Below, piece after piece: positions 46,351 through 55,601 of a stretch of DNA of 64,000 nucleotides. The DNA is from Algibacter sp045066735 (GTDB lineage Bacteria; Bacteroidota; Bacteroidia; Flavobacteriales; Flavobacteriaceae), in the NCBI RefSeq assembly GCF_045066735.1, contig NZ_JBISHH010000002.1:1-64000 (forward strand), given 5' to 3'. The stretch's first letter is position 1, and the number at the start of each line of letters is the position of its first letter. The translations under genes were made by a program, and so were the position numbers. The notes below the pieces were generated by a model, which saw nothing but the letters and a program-made list of their open reading frames with translations, was not told the origin of the DNA and made no database searches.

Positions 46351-47403
46351 ATGCAAGCAATTTTAGGTGTATTATTTCATTCATTGGGCGGGGTTGCCGC
46401 AGGTAGTTTCTACATGCCTTATAACAAAGTAAAAGGTTGGGCTTGGGAAACCTATTGGATGGTAGGCGGTGTTATGTCCTGGTTAATCGTGCCACCAATA
46501 GCAGCTTATTTAACTGTTCCTGGTTTTGTAGACATTATCGCATCGAGTTCAAGTACCATTCTAGGTTTTACCTTTTTAATGGGACTTCTTTGGGGTGTAG
46601 GAGGTTTATCTTATGGCTTAGGTGTTCGTTATTTAGGGATGTCTTTAGGGAATTCTGTAGTCTTAGGGTTTTGTGCCGCGTTTGGCGCAGTTGTGCCATC
46701 AATTTATTATAATTTTAATCCCCAAGATGGTAAAACGTCATTTACAGATATGATATCTACCACAGGAGGGCAGGTTGTTTTACTTGGTGTTTTAGTTTGT
46801 TTGGTGGGTATTGCGCTTTCAGGTAAAGCAGGCATGATGAAAGAAAACGAGCTGTCTGAAGAGCAAAAAAAAGAAAGCGTAAGTGAGTTTAATTTACTAA
46901 AAGGATTATCAGTCGCTATTTTATCTGGGATTTTAAGTTCCTTTTTTAGCTTTGGTATAGAGGCAGGCAAACCGCTGGCAGATGCTGCTGTAGAAGCCGG
47001 GTACGATCATTTATTTGCTAACAACGTCACTTTTATAGTTATTCTTTGGGGAGGTTTAGCGACCAATTTAATTTGGACTACTATTTTAAGTATTAAAAAT
47101 AAGTCTTACAGAGATTTTACTAATAAAAGCACGCCAATTCGTAAAAATATATTGTTTTCGGCATTAGCCGGAACCATTTGGTTTTTACAGTTCTTTTTCT
47201 ACGGTATGGGAGAAAGTAAATTAGGAAATGGTGCAAGTTCGTGGATTTTGCATATGTCTACTATTATTTTAACAGCTAATCTTTGGGGTGTTTACCGTAA
47301 AGAATGGAAAGGTGTCGCTGCTAAAACTAAATGGACCATAACTTCAGGTATTGTGGTTATTGTATTATCTGTTGTTTTGGTAGGTCTCGGGAATTCTATT
47401 TAG
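46351..47403 (+). CDS. rhaT: L-rhamnose/proton symporter, RhaT family
   Basis: 350-residue inner-membrane protein with about ten hydrophobic segments. It begins MQAILGVLFHSLGGVAAGSFYMPYNKVKGWAWETYW, the characteristic RhaT opening, and continues with LGFTFLMGLLWGVGGLSYGLGVRYLGMSLG. RhaT imports L-rhamnose from the periplasm with a proton, so its presence ties the locus to rhamnose as the final sugar. It is the last gene of the operon started by promoter site 8 and lies 36 bp after the isomerase. No rhamnulokinase or aldolase is found in the window; those steps must be encoded elsewhere. Confidence 0.9.
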   Translation: MQAILGVLFHSLGGVAAGSFYMPYNKVKGWAWETYWMVGGVMSWLIVPPIAAYLTVPGFVDIIASSSSTILGFTFLMGLLWGVGGLSYGLGVRYLGMSLGNSVVLGFCAAFGAVVPSIYYNFNPQDGKTSFTDMISTTGGQVVLLGVLVCLVGIALSGKAGMMKENELSEEQKKESVSEFNLLKGLSVAILSGILSSFFSFGIEAGKPLADAAVEAGYDHLFANNVTFIVILWGGLATNLIWTTILSIKNKSYRDFTNKSTPIRKNILFSALAGTIWFLQFFFYGMGESKLGNGASSWILHMSTIILTANLWGVYRKEWKGVAAKTKWTITSGIVVIVLSVVLVGLGNSI

Positions 47404-47431
47404 AGAAAAATAAAATATAATAAAAGGTTTA

Positions 47432-47476
47432 CAGGACATTACAGGATGTTTATTCTATTCATAAAATTTAGTTTCG
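47432..47476 (+). promoter_or_regulatory. CAGGATA-type promoter, site 9 (GH39)
   Basis: CAGGACA (47432-47438) and CAGGATG (47442-47448), 20 nt, then TAGTTTCG (47469-47476). Start codon 30 nt downstream. It follows RhaT by only 28 bp, with no clear terminator between. Confidence 0.8.
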
Positions 47477-47506
47477 AAAAATTAAAACAATAATAAATTA
47501 TAGGTA

Positions 47507-50062
47507 ATGAGAAATCTTAACTTTTTAAATAAATATTTATTTATATTTTTAGGCTTAACTTTGGTTAATAGCACCCAAGGCCAAGTAAAACTATCTACCG
47601 ATTTTACAAGTGAAAGTGATAAGAAACTACCTATTCATAATGTTTGGAACGCTGCAAATAGAATAAGCCCAAGAAATGGATCTAATATTCGTCCAGGACT
47701 CAAAATGAATATTGTTAGAATGGTTGGAGGTATTAATAAAGTTGTAAACGGTATTCCTCAAAAAGATTTAGATTTCGACCCATGCTTATATGATTCCATT
47801 AATAATAGATATGTTTATAGATGGGATCCACTTATCGAACGACTTAATAAAGTTGCTAATTCACAAACCGAAATTTTACAAATTGCTTTAGATCAACCAC
47901 CATGGGCTTTTCAACATGGCTATACATTTATACCTGAAGGAACAAGAGATAATATTAATTTTCGTGAAAATGAAAGAATATCTATTTATGGAAACTCTTT
48001 ACCTCCTGCAGATAAACAAGCTTACCATGATTTTATAAAAGCATTAATAACAAAATTGGTTGAAACTTATGGAGAAGAAAAGGTTTTATCATGGCGATTT
48101 AGGGTAGGGTCAGAAATAGAAACACCAGATCATTGGTTTGGTACTAAACAAGATTTTATAGAGCACTATGCTAATACCGAAAGTGCAGTAAGGTCGATTT
48201 TACCCAATGCTAAAGTTGGTTTGCATACCAGAAATCCAGGGTTCTTGTATAAGAATGGTACAGAGTTAAATTATAAAGGCGAGCCTTACGCATCTTTTAT
48301 TGAAGAGCTTATTGATTACAATGATGACAACAATATAAAATGTGATTTTTGGGGATTATCAGATTATATTGTGATTGGTAGTAGTAGCCTTAGGGATATG
48401 AATGGAAAATACACCAAAAATTTTGCGCCTCTTATAAATAATCCTAAATGGAACCCTGAAACATCCATAGATATTATGGAGTATAATACCGTAACTACTA
48501 TGAATGGAGCCGATGGTAAAGGTACAATCGGTTGTGAAACTTCACATAGAGATATTGTAGAACTGATTTTTTCTAATACGTTTTATAAGAATAAAGACAA
48601 AGGATTAGAATTTATTTACAGATGGGGAAATAGAGCGGGCAGTGAAAATCCAGATGGTATAAAAGAATTAGATGCAATGCAAGGCTTAGTTCGATATAAT
48701 ACTAGTATTACTGGAAGTCCAAATACATCAACAAACGAGTTAGATGCTATTTTTGCTAAAAATAATACCGAGCATGAATATGATGTACTAATTTATAATT
48801 ATAACAGTAATTCCTTAGCTTATAGGGCTAATGAGACTGTTGAAGTTTCGTTCGCAACAGATTTACCTGTGGGTTCAACATTATATTACAGAAGTAAGTC
48901 TTATGGAAAAGAGCATAACAAACTTCAGAATTTTTTAATTAACAACTTACACTATGTAATGAGTGGCTTTGATGAAAAAGGGGCGCCAGATCGAACTTTA
49001 ACGGAAGACGGGTATACGGCATTTCTAAACTATGAGAATCCAAACCCTCATGAATTTACAGAATGGAAAAGTATTACTACAAATGCTCAAACCGATGGAG
49101 GTTCAGGATCTATGGTTAGTTTAAGTACAGAAATTGGATCTTTTGCTTTCGAAAAATTCGAATTTAGACCAGAATCAAATTTTGTTGAAGCTATAAAACC
49201 AGCAACTGTTGTTTGGACCACTACAGAAGATTTTTCTGCTTGGTCTGCTGTTAAAAGTGGTATGACGATAGATACCGAAAATGATAAATTAAGTGTGCCT
49301 TTTACTCCCGATGTTACTTGGCCAATGATAGCTATAACAGATTTAAATATAAAAGCTAGTCTCTACGGCACTTTAAGAGTTGTGGTTAAAAATAGTACAG
49401 ATAAACCAGATCTTCAAATGGCACCAAACGCGCCAGGTACAAGTTTTGTGTCTGGAAGAAAAAAAGAAACTGTACCTAATGATAATCAATGGCATACCTT
49501 AGATTTTGATTTAACAAATTGGGGACTTTGGACAGGTACGATTTCCGAATTTAAATTTTATAATAATTATAGTTCTGGAAGTCTAGTTTTTGATAGTATA
49601 GAATTTATTCCTGTAGATCCAACCATCTACACAATAACACTTAGTAAAGAAGGGCAAGGTCTTTTAAATTATAGTAGTGGTACTGCTTTAAATGGGCAAG
49701 AATTTAGTTTAAGCGCTATAGCCAACGATGGTTGGGAGTTTGAAGGTTGGGAAGGAGATATTACTAGTACAGATAACCCTTTAGAAATTACAGTAACATC
49801 AAACATGAACATAAAGGCTCAGTTTTCTAACAGTGGATTATCCGTTGAAAAACAAAGTTTAAATAAGATAAGTGTGTTTCCTAATCCTAGCAGTAGCGGT
49901 TTGTTCAATATAAAAACGCAAGCATCTCAAAATTGGGAAGTATATACTTTAGACGGAAGAAAAGTACTATCAGGAAAAGGCAGTAAAGTAAATATAGCAT
50001 CATTTTCAAAAGGTATGTATATTTTGAGAACGGGGAATTCTTTTGCTAAATTATTGTATTGA
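47507..50062 (+). CDS. T9SS-secreted GH39-like glycoside hydrolase
   Basis: 851 residues with a signal peptide ending in STQGQ. The N-terminal TIM barrel carries a GH39-like acid/base motif (WRFRVGSEIETPDHW, Glu near 203) and a nucleophile candidate (IDIMEYNTV, Glu near 324). A beta domain follows (SMVSLSTEIGSFAFEKFEFRP), then a jelly-roll region (about 565-705) and a bacterial repeat unit (about 708-775; FEGWEGDITSTDNPLEITVT). A T9SS sorting domain (SVFPNPSSSGLFNI ... GMYILRTG) ends it. A GH39 is one of the enzymes in the Formosa ulvan pathway, consistent with this locus. It is presumably extracellular or surface bound. Transcribed alone, ending at a strong bidirectional terminator. Confidence 0.8.
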   Translation: MRNLNFLNKYLFIFLGLTLVNSTQGQVKLSTDFTSESDKKLPIHNVWNAANRISPRNGSNIRPGLKMNIVRMVGGINKVVNGIPQKDLDFDPCLYDSINNRYVYRWDPLIERLNKVANSQTEILQIALDQPPWAFQHGYTFIPEGTRDNINFRENERISIYGNSLPPADKQAYHDFIKALITKLVETYGEEKVLSWRFRVGSEIETPDHWFGTKQDFIEHYANTESAVRSILPNAKVGLHTRNPGFLYKNGTELNYKGEPYASFIEELIDYNDDNNIKCDFWGLSDYIVIGSSSLRDMNGKYTKNFAPLINNPKWNPETSIDIMEYNTVTTMNGADGKGTIGCETSHRDIVELIFSNTFYKNKDKGLEFIYRWGNRAGSENPDGIKELDAMQGLVRYNTSITGSPNTSTNELDAIFAKNNTEHEYDVLIYNYNSNSLAYRANETVEVSFATDLPVGSTLYYRSKSYGKEHNKLQNFLINNLHYVMSGFDEKGAPDRTLTEDGYTAFLNYENPNPHEFTEWKSITTNAQTDGGSGSMVSLSTEIGSFAFEKFEFRPESNFVEAIKPATVVWTTTEDFSAWSAVKSGMTIDTENDKLSVPFTPDVTWPMIAITDLNIKASLYGTLRVVVKNSTDKPDLQMAPNAPGTSFVSGRKKETVPNDNQWHTLDFDLTNWGLWTGTISEFKFYNNYSSGSLVFDSIEFIPVDPTIYTITLSKEGQGLLNYSSGTALNGQEFSLSAIANDGWEFEGWEGDITSTDNPLEITVTSNMNIKAQFSNSGLSVEKQSLNKISVFPNPSSSGLFNIKTQASQNWEVYTLDGRKVLSGKGSKVNIASFSKGMYILRTGNSFAKLLY

Positions 50063-50193
50063 GGTAGGTACTGAAAAAAATAATTTAAAAGGTGCAAAAT
50101 TAGAAACATTTGATTGTTTTTTTTAATACCTATATTCCAAACCTATTATACCTAATTATAATCCTGTAGTATTTATATTTTATTTTGTAAAAT

Positions 50194-50227
50194 AAACAGG
50201 CTGCATTAATTTATAGGCAGCCTGTTT
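50194..50227. terminator. Bidirectional terminator between convergent genes
   Basis: AAACAGGCTGC (50194-50204) pairs perfectly with GCAGCCTGTTT (50217-50227) around a 12-nt loop, with A-rich and T-rich flanks. It separates GH39 (+) from the PL28 homologue (-). Confidence 0.9.
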
Positions 50228-50236
50228 ACTTTTTGT

Positions 50237-51226
50237 TTATAGAACTTCATTATAAGTTTGTTTCATTGTGTCCCAGTAAATTTCTGCTTGACCTCCTTTA
50301 CAACGGTAAGCTCCAAAACGAATTTTAGCTTGCTTTCCAACTTGGTACTTAGTTTCTCCATTAATAGTTACTTTGGTGTTTGGTATTCTAAAATCTTTAG
50401 TTTTATTATCTACTATAACTTTAACCCACTGTTGGTTATCTTCCTTAAAGTAATTTTTCATAACTACTTTTTTACGGGTATTTTTTGGAATGTTTTTAAT
50501 AAATACTAATTCTCTTCCGTTATCACCAGAGCCTCCACGTTTAGTAATTACTTCAGCATATAAAGCGTAATCTTTAAAAGACCCATTTTCAAACCTTTTT
50601 TTTGCTATTAATAATAGTATAGCTGGGTCATTAGAGCCAATAGTTGCATTAAAATGCGTTCCTTTTGCCTGAACAATATAGGTTCCAGTATCATCTCGCA
50701 TATCTCCATTAGAATAATTGTCGCTAACAAATCCTACATCATTTATTGTAACAAATCCTTCTATTTGTACAAAACTTCCTTTTTTTCTTGTATTTACTGT
50801 TTTAGAGGCACGTTCTATTCTTGGTTGAGTAGGATCTCCTGTTTGATTTTGAGTTCCTGCAGCAATTTTATAAACACCAACAAATTTTGTAGATCCATTA
50901 GCTAGTGTTATGGTCTTTTGATGGTAGTCTGCGTAACATGTCCTATCATCAATATCTCCAGTTTTAAACACAGTTGTTTTATTAATATCGGTAGCGTTTG
51001 CTTTACCTGGTAACTCTGTGAATCTGTAAATTTTTTTACCAACTGCATTTTGCACACAAGAAGTTAAGGCTGAACTTAAGGCTGAACTTAATGATGTATA
51101 TAAGGCGGGCAAAGGTTTTGTGTCATCGGTAAGAACAACTTCCTCTGTTGAACACGCAAATATTAATGTAGTTAAGGAAATTAGTATATGCTTTTTTAGA
51201 TTAAGTAATTTTAATTTTTTTCTCAT
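50237..51226 (-). CDS. Divergent PL28-family homologue, lipoprotein
   Basis: 329 residues from ATG 51226 (MRKKLKLLNLKKHILIS), with a lipoprotein Cys in LIFACSTEE. A longer frame to 51280 exists, but its start lies upstream of the -7 box (51264-51257), so it cannot be in the transcript. The PL28 skeleton is recognisable: RTCYADYHQK, TQPRIERA, TYIVQAKGTH, NDPAILLL, YAEVITKRGGSGDNGRE, IRFGAYRCKGGQAEIYW. It lacks the NHWDG stretch before QPRIER and the HYC-IGGEAFN stretch found in the other two. It may be a lyase of different specificity or a binding protein. It has its own CAGGATA promoter, so it belongs to the locus. Confidence 0.7.
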   Translation of the reverse strand: MRKKLKLLNLKKHILISLTTLIFACSTEEVVLTDDTKPLPALYTSLSSALSSALTSCVQNAVGKKIYRFTELPGKANATDINKTTVFKTGDIDDRTCYADYHQKTITLANGSTKFVGVYKIAAGTQNQTGDPTQPRIERASKTVNTRKKGSFVQIEGFVTINDVGFVSDNYSNGDMRDDTGTYIVQAKGTHFNATIGSNDPAILLLIAKKRFENGSFKDYALYAEVITKRGGSGDNGRELVFIKNIPKNTRKKVVMKNYFKEDNQQWVKVIVDNKTKDFRIPNTKVTINGETKYQVGKQAKIRFGAYRCKGGQAEIYWDTMKQTYNEVL

Positions 51227-51256
51227 CGGTTTAAAATATTTTAGTTTGATTTTTGT

Positions 51257-51301
51257 TAAAATTATATAGTTTTTTACCAAAAGGTGTCCTGTGGTATCTT
51301 A
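51257..51301 (-). promoter_or_regulatory. CAGGATA-type promoter, site 10 (divergent PL28)
   Basis: On the minus strand a degenerate TAAGATA (51301-51295) and CAGGACA (51291-51285) precede by 20 nt TAATTTTA (51264-51257). This fixes the start of the gene at 51226, about 30 nt below. Confidence 0.8.
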
Positions 51302-51428
51302 TTTTTCAGTTAATATAGCATATCTGTATTGTGTTTAGTGTATGTACTATTGAAACAAGAAATGGAAATATTATACATGTTCTTGGTCTTTAAAAAGGTA
51401 AGCCTAGAATGATATAATTTTATTGTTA

Positions 51429-51473
51429 CATGATAGTACAGGATAATGCTTTTAAGAGGTTCTAATATCTTTC
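51429..51473 (+). promoter_or_regulatory. CAGGATA-type promoter, site 11 (GH78)
   Basis: CATGATA (51429-51435) and CAGGATA (51439-51445), 20 nt, then TATCTTTC (51466-51473). The gene starts 45 nt later. Divergent from site 10. Confidence 0.85.
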
Positions 51474-51518
51474 ATATTTAAAAGAGAAATAAAATTAATA
51501 TCAATTAATCGTTTGGTA

Positions 51519-54380
51519 ATGATAAAAAAACAAGTCTTATTTTCAATAATTTTTTTCGCCATTTTTTGTGTGTCATGTAAGGAGGTTTCCACCTCGAAAA
51601 CATCTTTGGCTTTTGAGAAATTAACAGTTAACTCCAAGGAAAATCCGTTAACCATAGAAAGTGAAAAACCGCTTTTTTCGTGGATTTTGAATGTTGAAGG
51701 ATTAAACAAATCGCAATCAGCATTCCATGTTTTGGTGGCATCTTCAGAAGATAAATTAAATGAAGAAAATGCCGATTTATGGAATTCAGGAAAGGTTGTT
51801 AGCAATAAATCAGCATTTGTGAAATACCAAGGAGCAGAGTTAGAGGCGATACAAACCTATTTTTGGAAAGTTAAAATTTGGGACGAAAATGGAAACCCTA
51901 CAAATTGGTCTGAAGTCCAAAAGTTTCAAATGGGTTTGCTGAGCAATAAAAACTGGGGAGCTTCAAAATGGATTACCCTAAATAAAGACACTAGAACTTC
52001 GCCATACCAATTTAGAGATTATAAAACAGGTAAGATGGAGAGCCCGCAAAAAGTTAGTGGCTTTGCGGCTAGTTATTTTAGAAATGAATTGGAAATTGAT
52101 AAAAAAATAAAAAATGCTCAAGTTTATATTTGTGGATTAGGGTATTATGAGTTGTATTTAAATGGGGATAAAGTGGGCGATCATGTGTTAGATCCTGCTC
52201 CTTCTAATTACAACAAGCAGGCTTATTATGTAAATTACAACGTTACGAAAGCATTGCAATCTGGTAAAAATGCAATGGGTATTATTTTGGGGAGTGGTTT
52301 TTACGGCCAAAACATTTCTTGGAAGCGCGATCCAGAATCTGAAAAAGATTTAGCTTATGGGCCACCAACAGTAAAACTTTTATTAAAGTTAACCTTTGCC
52401 GATGGATCTAAAAAAGACTTTTATACCGATGAAAATTGGAAAGAATCTACTGGCCCCATTGTATTCAATAATATCTATGGAGGCGATACTTATGATGCAC
52501 GTTATGATATAGGAAAATGGAATACAGTTGGCTATAATGATGAATCTTGGGGTAATGCCAAAGTAACTTTACCCGAAGTTAAAAACATTAATGCGCAACA
52601 AATACCTCCTATTAAGAAATTACAGGAATTCGAGCCTCAAAACGTATTTAAGGGAGCAGATGGAGAATGGATTGTAGATTTTGGACAAAATATAGCGGGC
52701 TGGGTAAAACTTAACGTTAAGGAAAAAGAAGGGCAATTAATCGAGATTACAACTACCGAAGCCTTATTAACTAACGGCAAAGATATTTTTCAAGGCTCCA
52801 CAGGAGGAGGTGCAAACGGGATGGCTCAAATTTATAAATACATTTGTAAAGGCGATAGTCAAGAATCTTGGGAACCAAAATTTAGTTACCATGGATTTCG
52901 TTACGCCAAAATAAAAGGGGTGTCTACTAAGCCAGATGCTAACATGATTAAAGCTGTTTTAGTGGCTACAGATATTCAGGAAACAGGGAGTTTCAAGTCT
53001 TCTGACGATTTACTAAATAAAATGCACAGCATTAGTAAATGGACGATTGTTGATAACGTTCATGGTATTCCTGAAGATTGTCCACATCGCGAAAAATGTG
53101 GCTGGTTAGGCGATGCTCATGCTTTTTGTGAATATGCTTTGTATAATTACGATATGTACGATTTCTATAAAAAGTACATGGAAGACATTCGCACACAAAT
53201 GCGCCCAACAAAAGGGCATAATAATCCAGATATAAAATATCAAGTGCCAACCATGATAGCTCCAGGAAAGCGTACATCAACCTATGCAAAAATAGATTGG
53301 GGTGTTGCTACCATGTATTTGCCATGGTATAATTATTTATACTACGGCGATGAAACTATTGTTAAGGAGTATTATGAAGATATGAGAGGTTTAACCAATT
53401 TTTATTTAGATTATAAAGGCGAAAACGGAATCATGCAAGATGGTATGGGCGATTGGTGTCCACCACGTTGGGATAGAAGGAAAAACCCAAGTGCCATGGA
53501 ATGCGATCCTATAATTTCAGCTAACGCCTATTTTTATGATGTTTTAGGAATTATGGAGCGTTTTGCAAGAATGAATAATGATTCCCCTTTTGAGACGAAA
53601 ATGAAAAAGGAGCAAAGCGAATTAAAAGAGGCCTTTAATAAAGAATATTTAATAGAAATTCCAGAAACTAAGCATAAATGGTACGGCAGTCAAACCGCAA
53701 CGGTACAAGCCTTACAGTTTGGTATGGTACCAGAAACGGAAATAGAAACTGTGGTTAATGGGTTAGCTCACGATATTGTTACCGTAAAAGGAGGTCATCA
53801 CGCTACAGGAATCCATGGTAATCGATATATCTATACGGTATTAAGCAAGTATGGTAAAGCCGATTTAGCCCATCAAATATTAACAACACCAGACTTTCCA
53901 AGTCAGGCATATGTAATGAGCAAAGGGTTTACCACATGGCCAGAACGCCAGTTCGAATGGGAGAAAATGGAAGGACCTACAAACTCATTAAACCATCCAA
54001 TGCATAGCGGTTTTGCAGCCTATTTTTATGAGTCGTTAGGGGGGATAAAATCGTCCAAATCAGATCCGGGATTCAAAATGTTTACCGTTAATCCAGAATT
54101 TCCAAGTAAAATAACTAGTACTTCGGTATCTGTGCCTACACCATATGGCGATATAATTAATGATTGGTCAATAAATAATGATGTTTTAACCATGACATTA
54201 AAAGTGCCATTTAATACTAAAGCAAAACTTATTTTAGATTCAGACGAGTTGGAGTCTTTTAAAATAAACAGAGAAACCCTAAAAGAATTTCAAAAAAATC
54301 AAAAAGTAGATCAAGAGGAAAACAATGTTATTTTAGGTTCTGGCGAATTTACTATTCAGTACGCAAAAACATCAAAATAG
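51519..54380 (+). CDS. GH78 alpha-L-rhamnosidase lipoprotein (classical type)
   Basis: 953 residues from ATG 51519; a TTG at 51513 would add two residues. Lipoprotein signal (IFCVSCKEV). Domain order is standard GH78: Fn3-like N-terminus (AFHVLVASSEDKLNEENADLWNSGKV; YFWKVKIWDENG), a beta domain (YICGLGYYELYLNGDKVGDHVLDPAPSNY), and the barrel with the canonical acidic motif EDCPHREKCGWLGDAH near residue 517. The catalytic half also has GMGDWCPP and TTWPERQFEW. It differs from copies A and B, which have DCPHRERRGWGE and a discoidin tail that this one lacks. It probably takes a different rhamnosyl linkage. Single-gene unit. Confidence 0.9.
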   Translation: MIKKQVLFSIIFFAIFCVSCKEVSTSKTSLAFEKLTVNSKENPLTIESEKPLFSWILNVEGLNKSQSAFHVLVASSEDKLNEENADLWNSGKVVSNKSAFVKYQGAELEAIQTYFWKVKIWDENGNPTNWSEVQKFQMGLLSNKNWGASKWITLNKDTRTSPYQFRDYKTGKMESPQKVSGFAASYFRNELEIDKKIKNAQVYICGLGYYELYLNGDKVGDHVLDPAPSNYNKQAYYVNYNVTKALQSGKNAMGIILGSGFYGQNISWKRDPESEKDLAYGPPTVKLLLKLTFADGSKKDFYTDENWKESTGPIVFNNIYGGDTYDARYDIGKWNTVGYNDESWGNAKVTLPEVKNINAQQIPPIKKLQEFEPQNVFKGADGEWIVDFGQNIAGWVKLNVKEKEGQLIEITTTEALLTNGKDIFQGSTGGGANGMAQIYKYICKGDSQESWEPKFSYHGFRYAKIKGVSTKPDANMIKAVLVATDIQETGSFKSSDDLLNKMHSISKWTIVDNVHGIPEDCPHREKCGWLGDAHAFCEYALYNYDMYDFYKKYMEDIRTQMRPTKGHNNPDIKYQVPTMIAPGKRTSTYAKIDWGVATMYLPWYNYLYYGDETIVKEYYEDMRGLTNFYLDYKGENGIMQDGMGDWCPPRWDRRKNPSAMECDPIISANAYFYDVLGIMERFARMNNDSPFETKMKKEQSELKEAFNKEYLIEIPETKHKWYGSQTATVQALQFGMVPETEIETVVNGLAHDIVTVKGGHHATGIHGNRYIYTVLSKYGKADLAHQILTTPDFPSQAYVMSKGFTTWPERQFEWEKMEGPTNSLNHPMHSGFAAYFYESLGGIKSSKSDPGFKMFTVNPEFPSKITSTSVSVPTPYGDIINDWSINNDVLTMTLKVPFNTKAKLILDSDELESFKINRETLKEFQKNQKVDQEENNVILGSGEFTIQYAKTSK

Positions 54381-54484
54381 TAGTTAAATAAAAAATAGAC
54401 TAGGATTTATTTGGAGGATTAACCAAAAAATGGAGGGCTTCATTCGGAGGGTTTTAAAATTATTGAGCCCATGAATATAAATTT

Positions 54485-54545
54485 TTATCTAGTCGCTTAT
54501 CCAAAGGTTGGGAGCTCCAAAAAAAACGTTCAATCTCAATAAACT
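54485..54545. repeat. Degenerate intergenic repeat, copy R3
   Basis: CTAGTCGCTTATCC, GGGAGCTCCAA and CGTTCAATC appear in the same order and spacing as in copy R2 at 57418 (CTAGTCGCTCCTCC, GGGAGCTCCAA, CGTTCAATC). The GGGCGTTA start and TAACGC end have decayed. It is a remnant between GH78 and promoter site 12. Confidence 0.65.
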
Positions 54546-54584
54546 TTGGGCCATTTTAGCTTGAATTTTTTAGCTGTAATTTAC

Positions 54585-54629
54585 CATAATACCACAGGAT
54601 ACTTTTTTGGAAGCATTCAAGTAACATTG
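54585..54629 (+). promoter_or_regulatory. CAGGATA-type promoter, site 12 (jelly-roll/GH43/sulfatase operon)
   Basis: Degenerate CATAATA (54585-54591) and perfect CAGGATA (54595-54601), 20 nt, then TAACATTG (54622-54629). The start codon is 17 nt on. Confidence 0.75.
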
Positions 54630-54646
54630 TTATATAAAAAGCACTT

Positions 54647-55588
54647 ATGAAAAATAAAATTACGCTTATAACAATTCTATTAAGCATTTCGGGTTTGTTA
54701 GCTCAAACAGCAACATGTAATGGAACGCTACCTTTTGAAGAACAAAACGGGCTATTAACCATCGAAATGGAATCTGGAATTATTAACGATAATCGTTGGC
54801 AAATAGGCTCTGAAAATGTTGATGGTGAAGATATCACATATTTACATTGGACGGGGCCACAATCTTTCAATGCCCTTTCTAACGCACAAATTGTTTATAA
54901 TATTAAAATTAATAACCCAGGAACCTATCGGTTTGCATGGCGTATGCGAGTTGGTTTAGGTACAAGTAAAGGTGAACATAACGATGCATGGCTAATGATA
55001 AACGGTGAGGATTTTTACGGTATTAAAAGTGGTGCCAAAGTATATCCTAAACCAATGTGCCAAAATGATGCAAATTTAACCTGTGCAGAAGGTAGTTCTA
55101 CTCAAAACTTTATAAAAGCTTTTGGTAACAGATTAGACTGGGGGTTTGTAACCAATACAAACGATGGCGATTCTCACAGAGTATGGGTGACTTTTAATGA
55201 GGCAAAAGAATACACAATTATCGTTGATGCGAGATCGTCATACTTATTTATAGATAAAATGGTATTACATCGTAATACAGTTTCAGGTACTACAGGATTC
55301 AATTTATCAAATCCCGAATCCACTTGTTACAATGCATTATCCACTGCTAAAAATAAGTTAGAGACTATAAAAGTATATCCAAATCCCACAAAGGGCCTGA
55401 TAAATTTTAATGACTTACCTGTTAATACAAACCTAAGAATATCTAATATTTTGGGAGCAACCGTGAAAACCGTTTACACGACTTCAAGAAAACAAACTTT
55501 AGATATTAGCGAACTAAAAAAGGGCATATATTTTATAACAAATAATGACCCTAATTTTAGCTTTAAAAGAAAAATTGTAAAATTATAA
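54647..55588 (+). CDS. T9SS-secreted jelly-roll (CBM-like) protein
   Basis: 313 residues: signal peptide (GLLAQ), one galactose-binding-like/jelly-roll domain (about 25-220), and a T9SS sorting domain (VYPNPTKGLINF ... GIYFITN). The domain opens LPFEEQNGLLTIEMES and includes GTYRFAWRMRVG, DAWLMINGEDFYG and YTIIVDARSSYLFIDKMVLH, a pattern of malectin/CBM6-like carbohydrate-binding modules. The same opening (FEEQNG) recurs in the minus-strand protein at 60898. No catalytic motif is visible, so I treat it as a secreted binding protein. It heads the operon with GH43, sulfatase and DUF1080. Confidence 0.65.
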   Translation: MKNKITLITILLSISGLLAQTATCNGTLPFEEQNGLLTIEMESGIINDNRWQIGSENVDGEDITYLHWTGPQSFNALSNAQIVYNIKINNPGTYRFAWRMRVGLGTSKGEHNDAWLMINGEDFYGIKSGAKVYPKPMCQNDANLTCAEGSSTQNFIKAFGNRLDWGFVTNTNDGDSHRVWVTFNEAKEYTIIVDARSSYLFIDKMVLHRNTVSGTTGFNLSNPESTCYNALSTAKNKLETIKVYPNPTKGLINFNDLPVNTNLRISNILGATVKTVYTTSRKQTLDISELKKGIYFITNNDPNFSFKRKIVKL

Positions 55589-55601
55589 TCATAAATTTAA
55601 T

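Noticed and set aside
50161..50166. Minus-strand CAGGAT half-site
   Set aside because: The partner repeat is poor and the 8-mer 20 nt downstream is not a -7 box. It lies between convergent gene ends, not before a gene.
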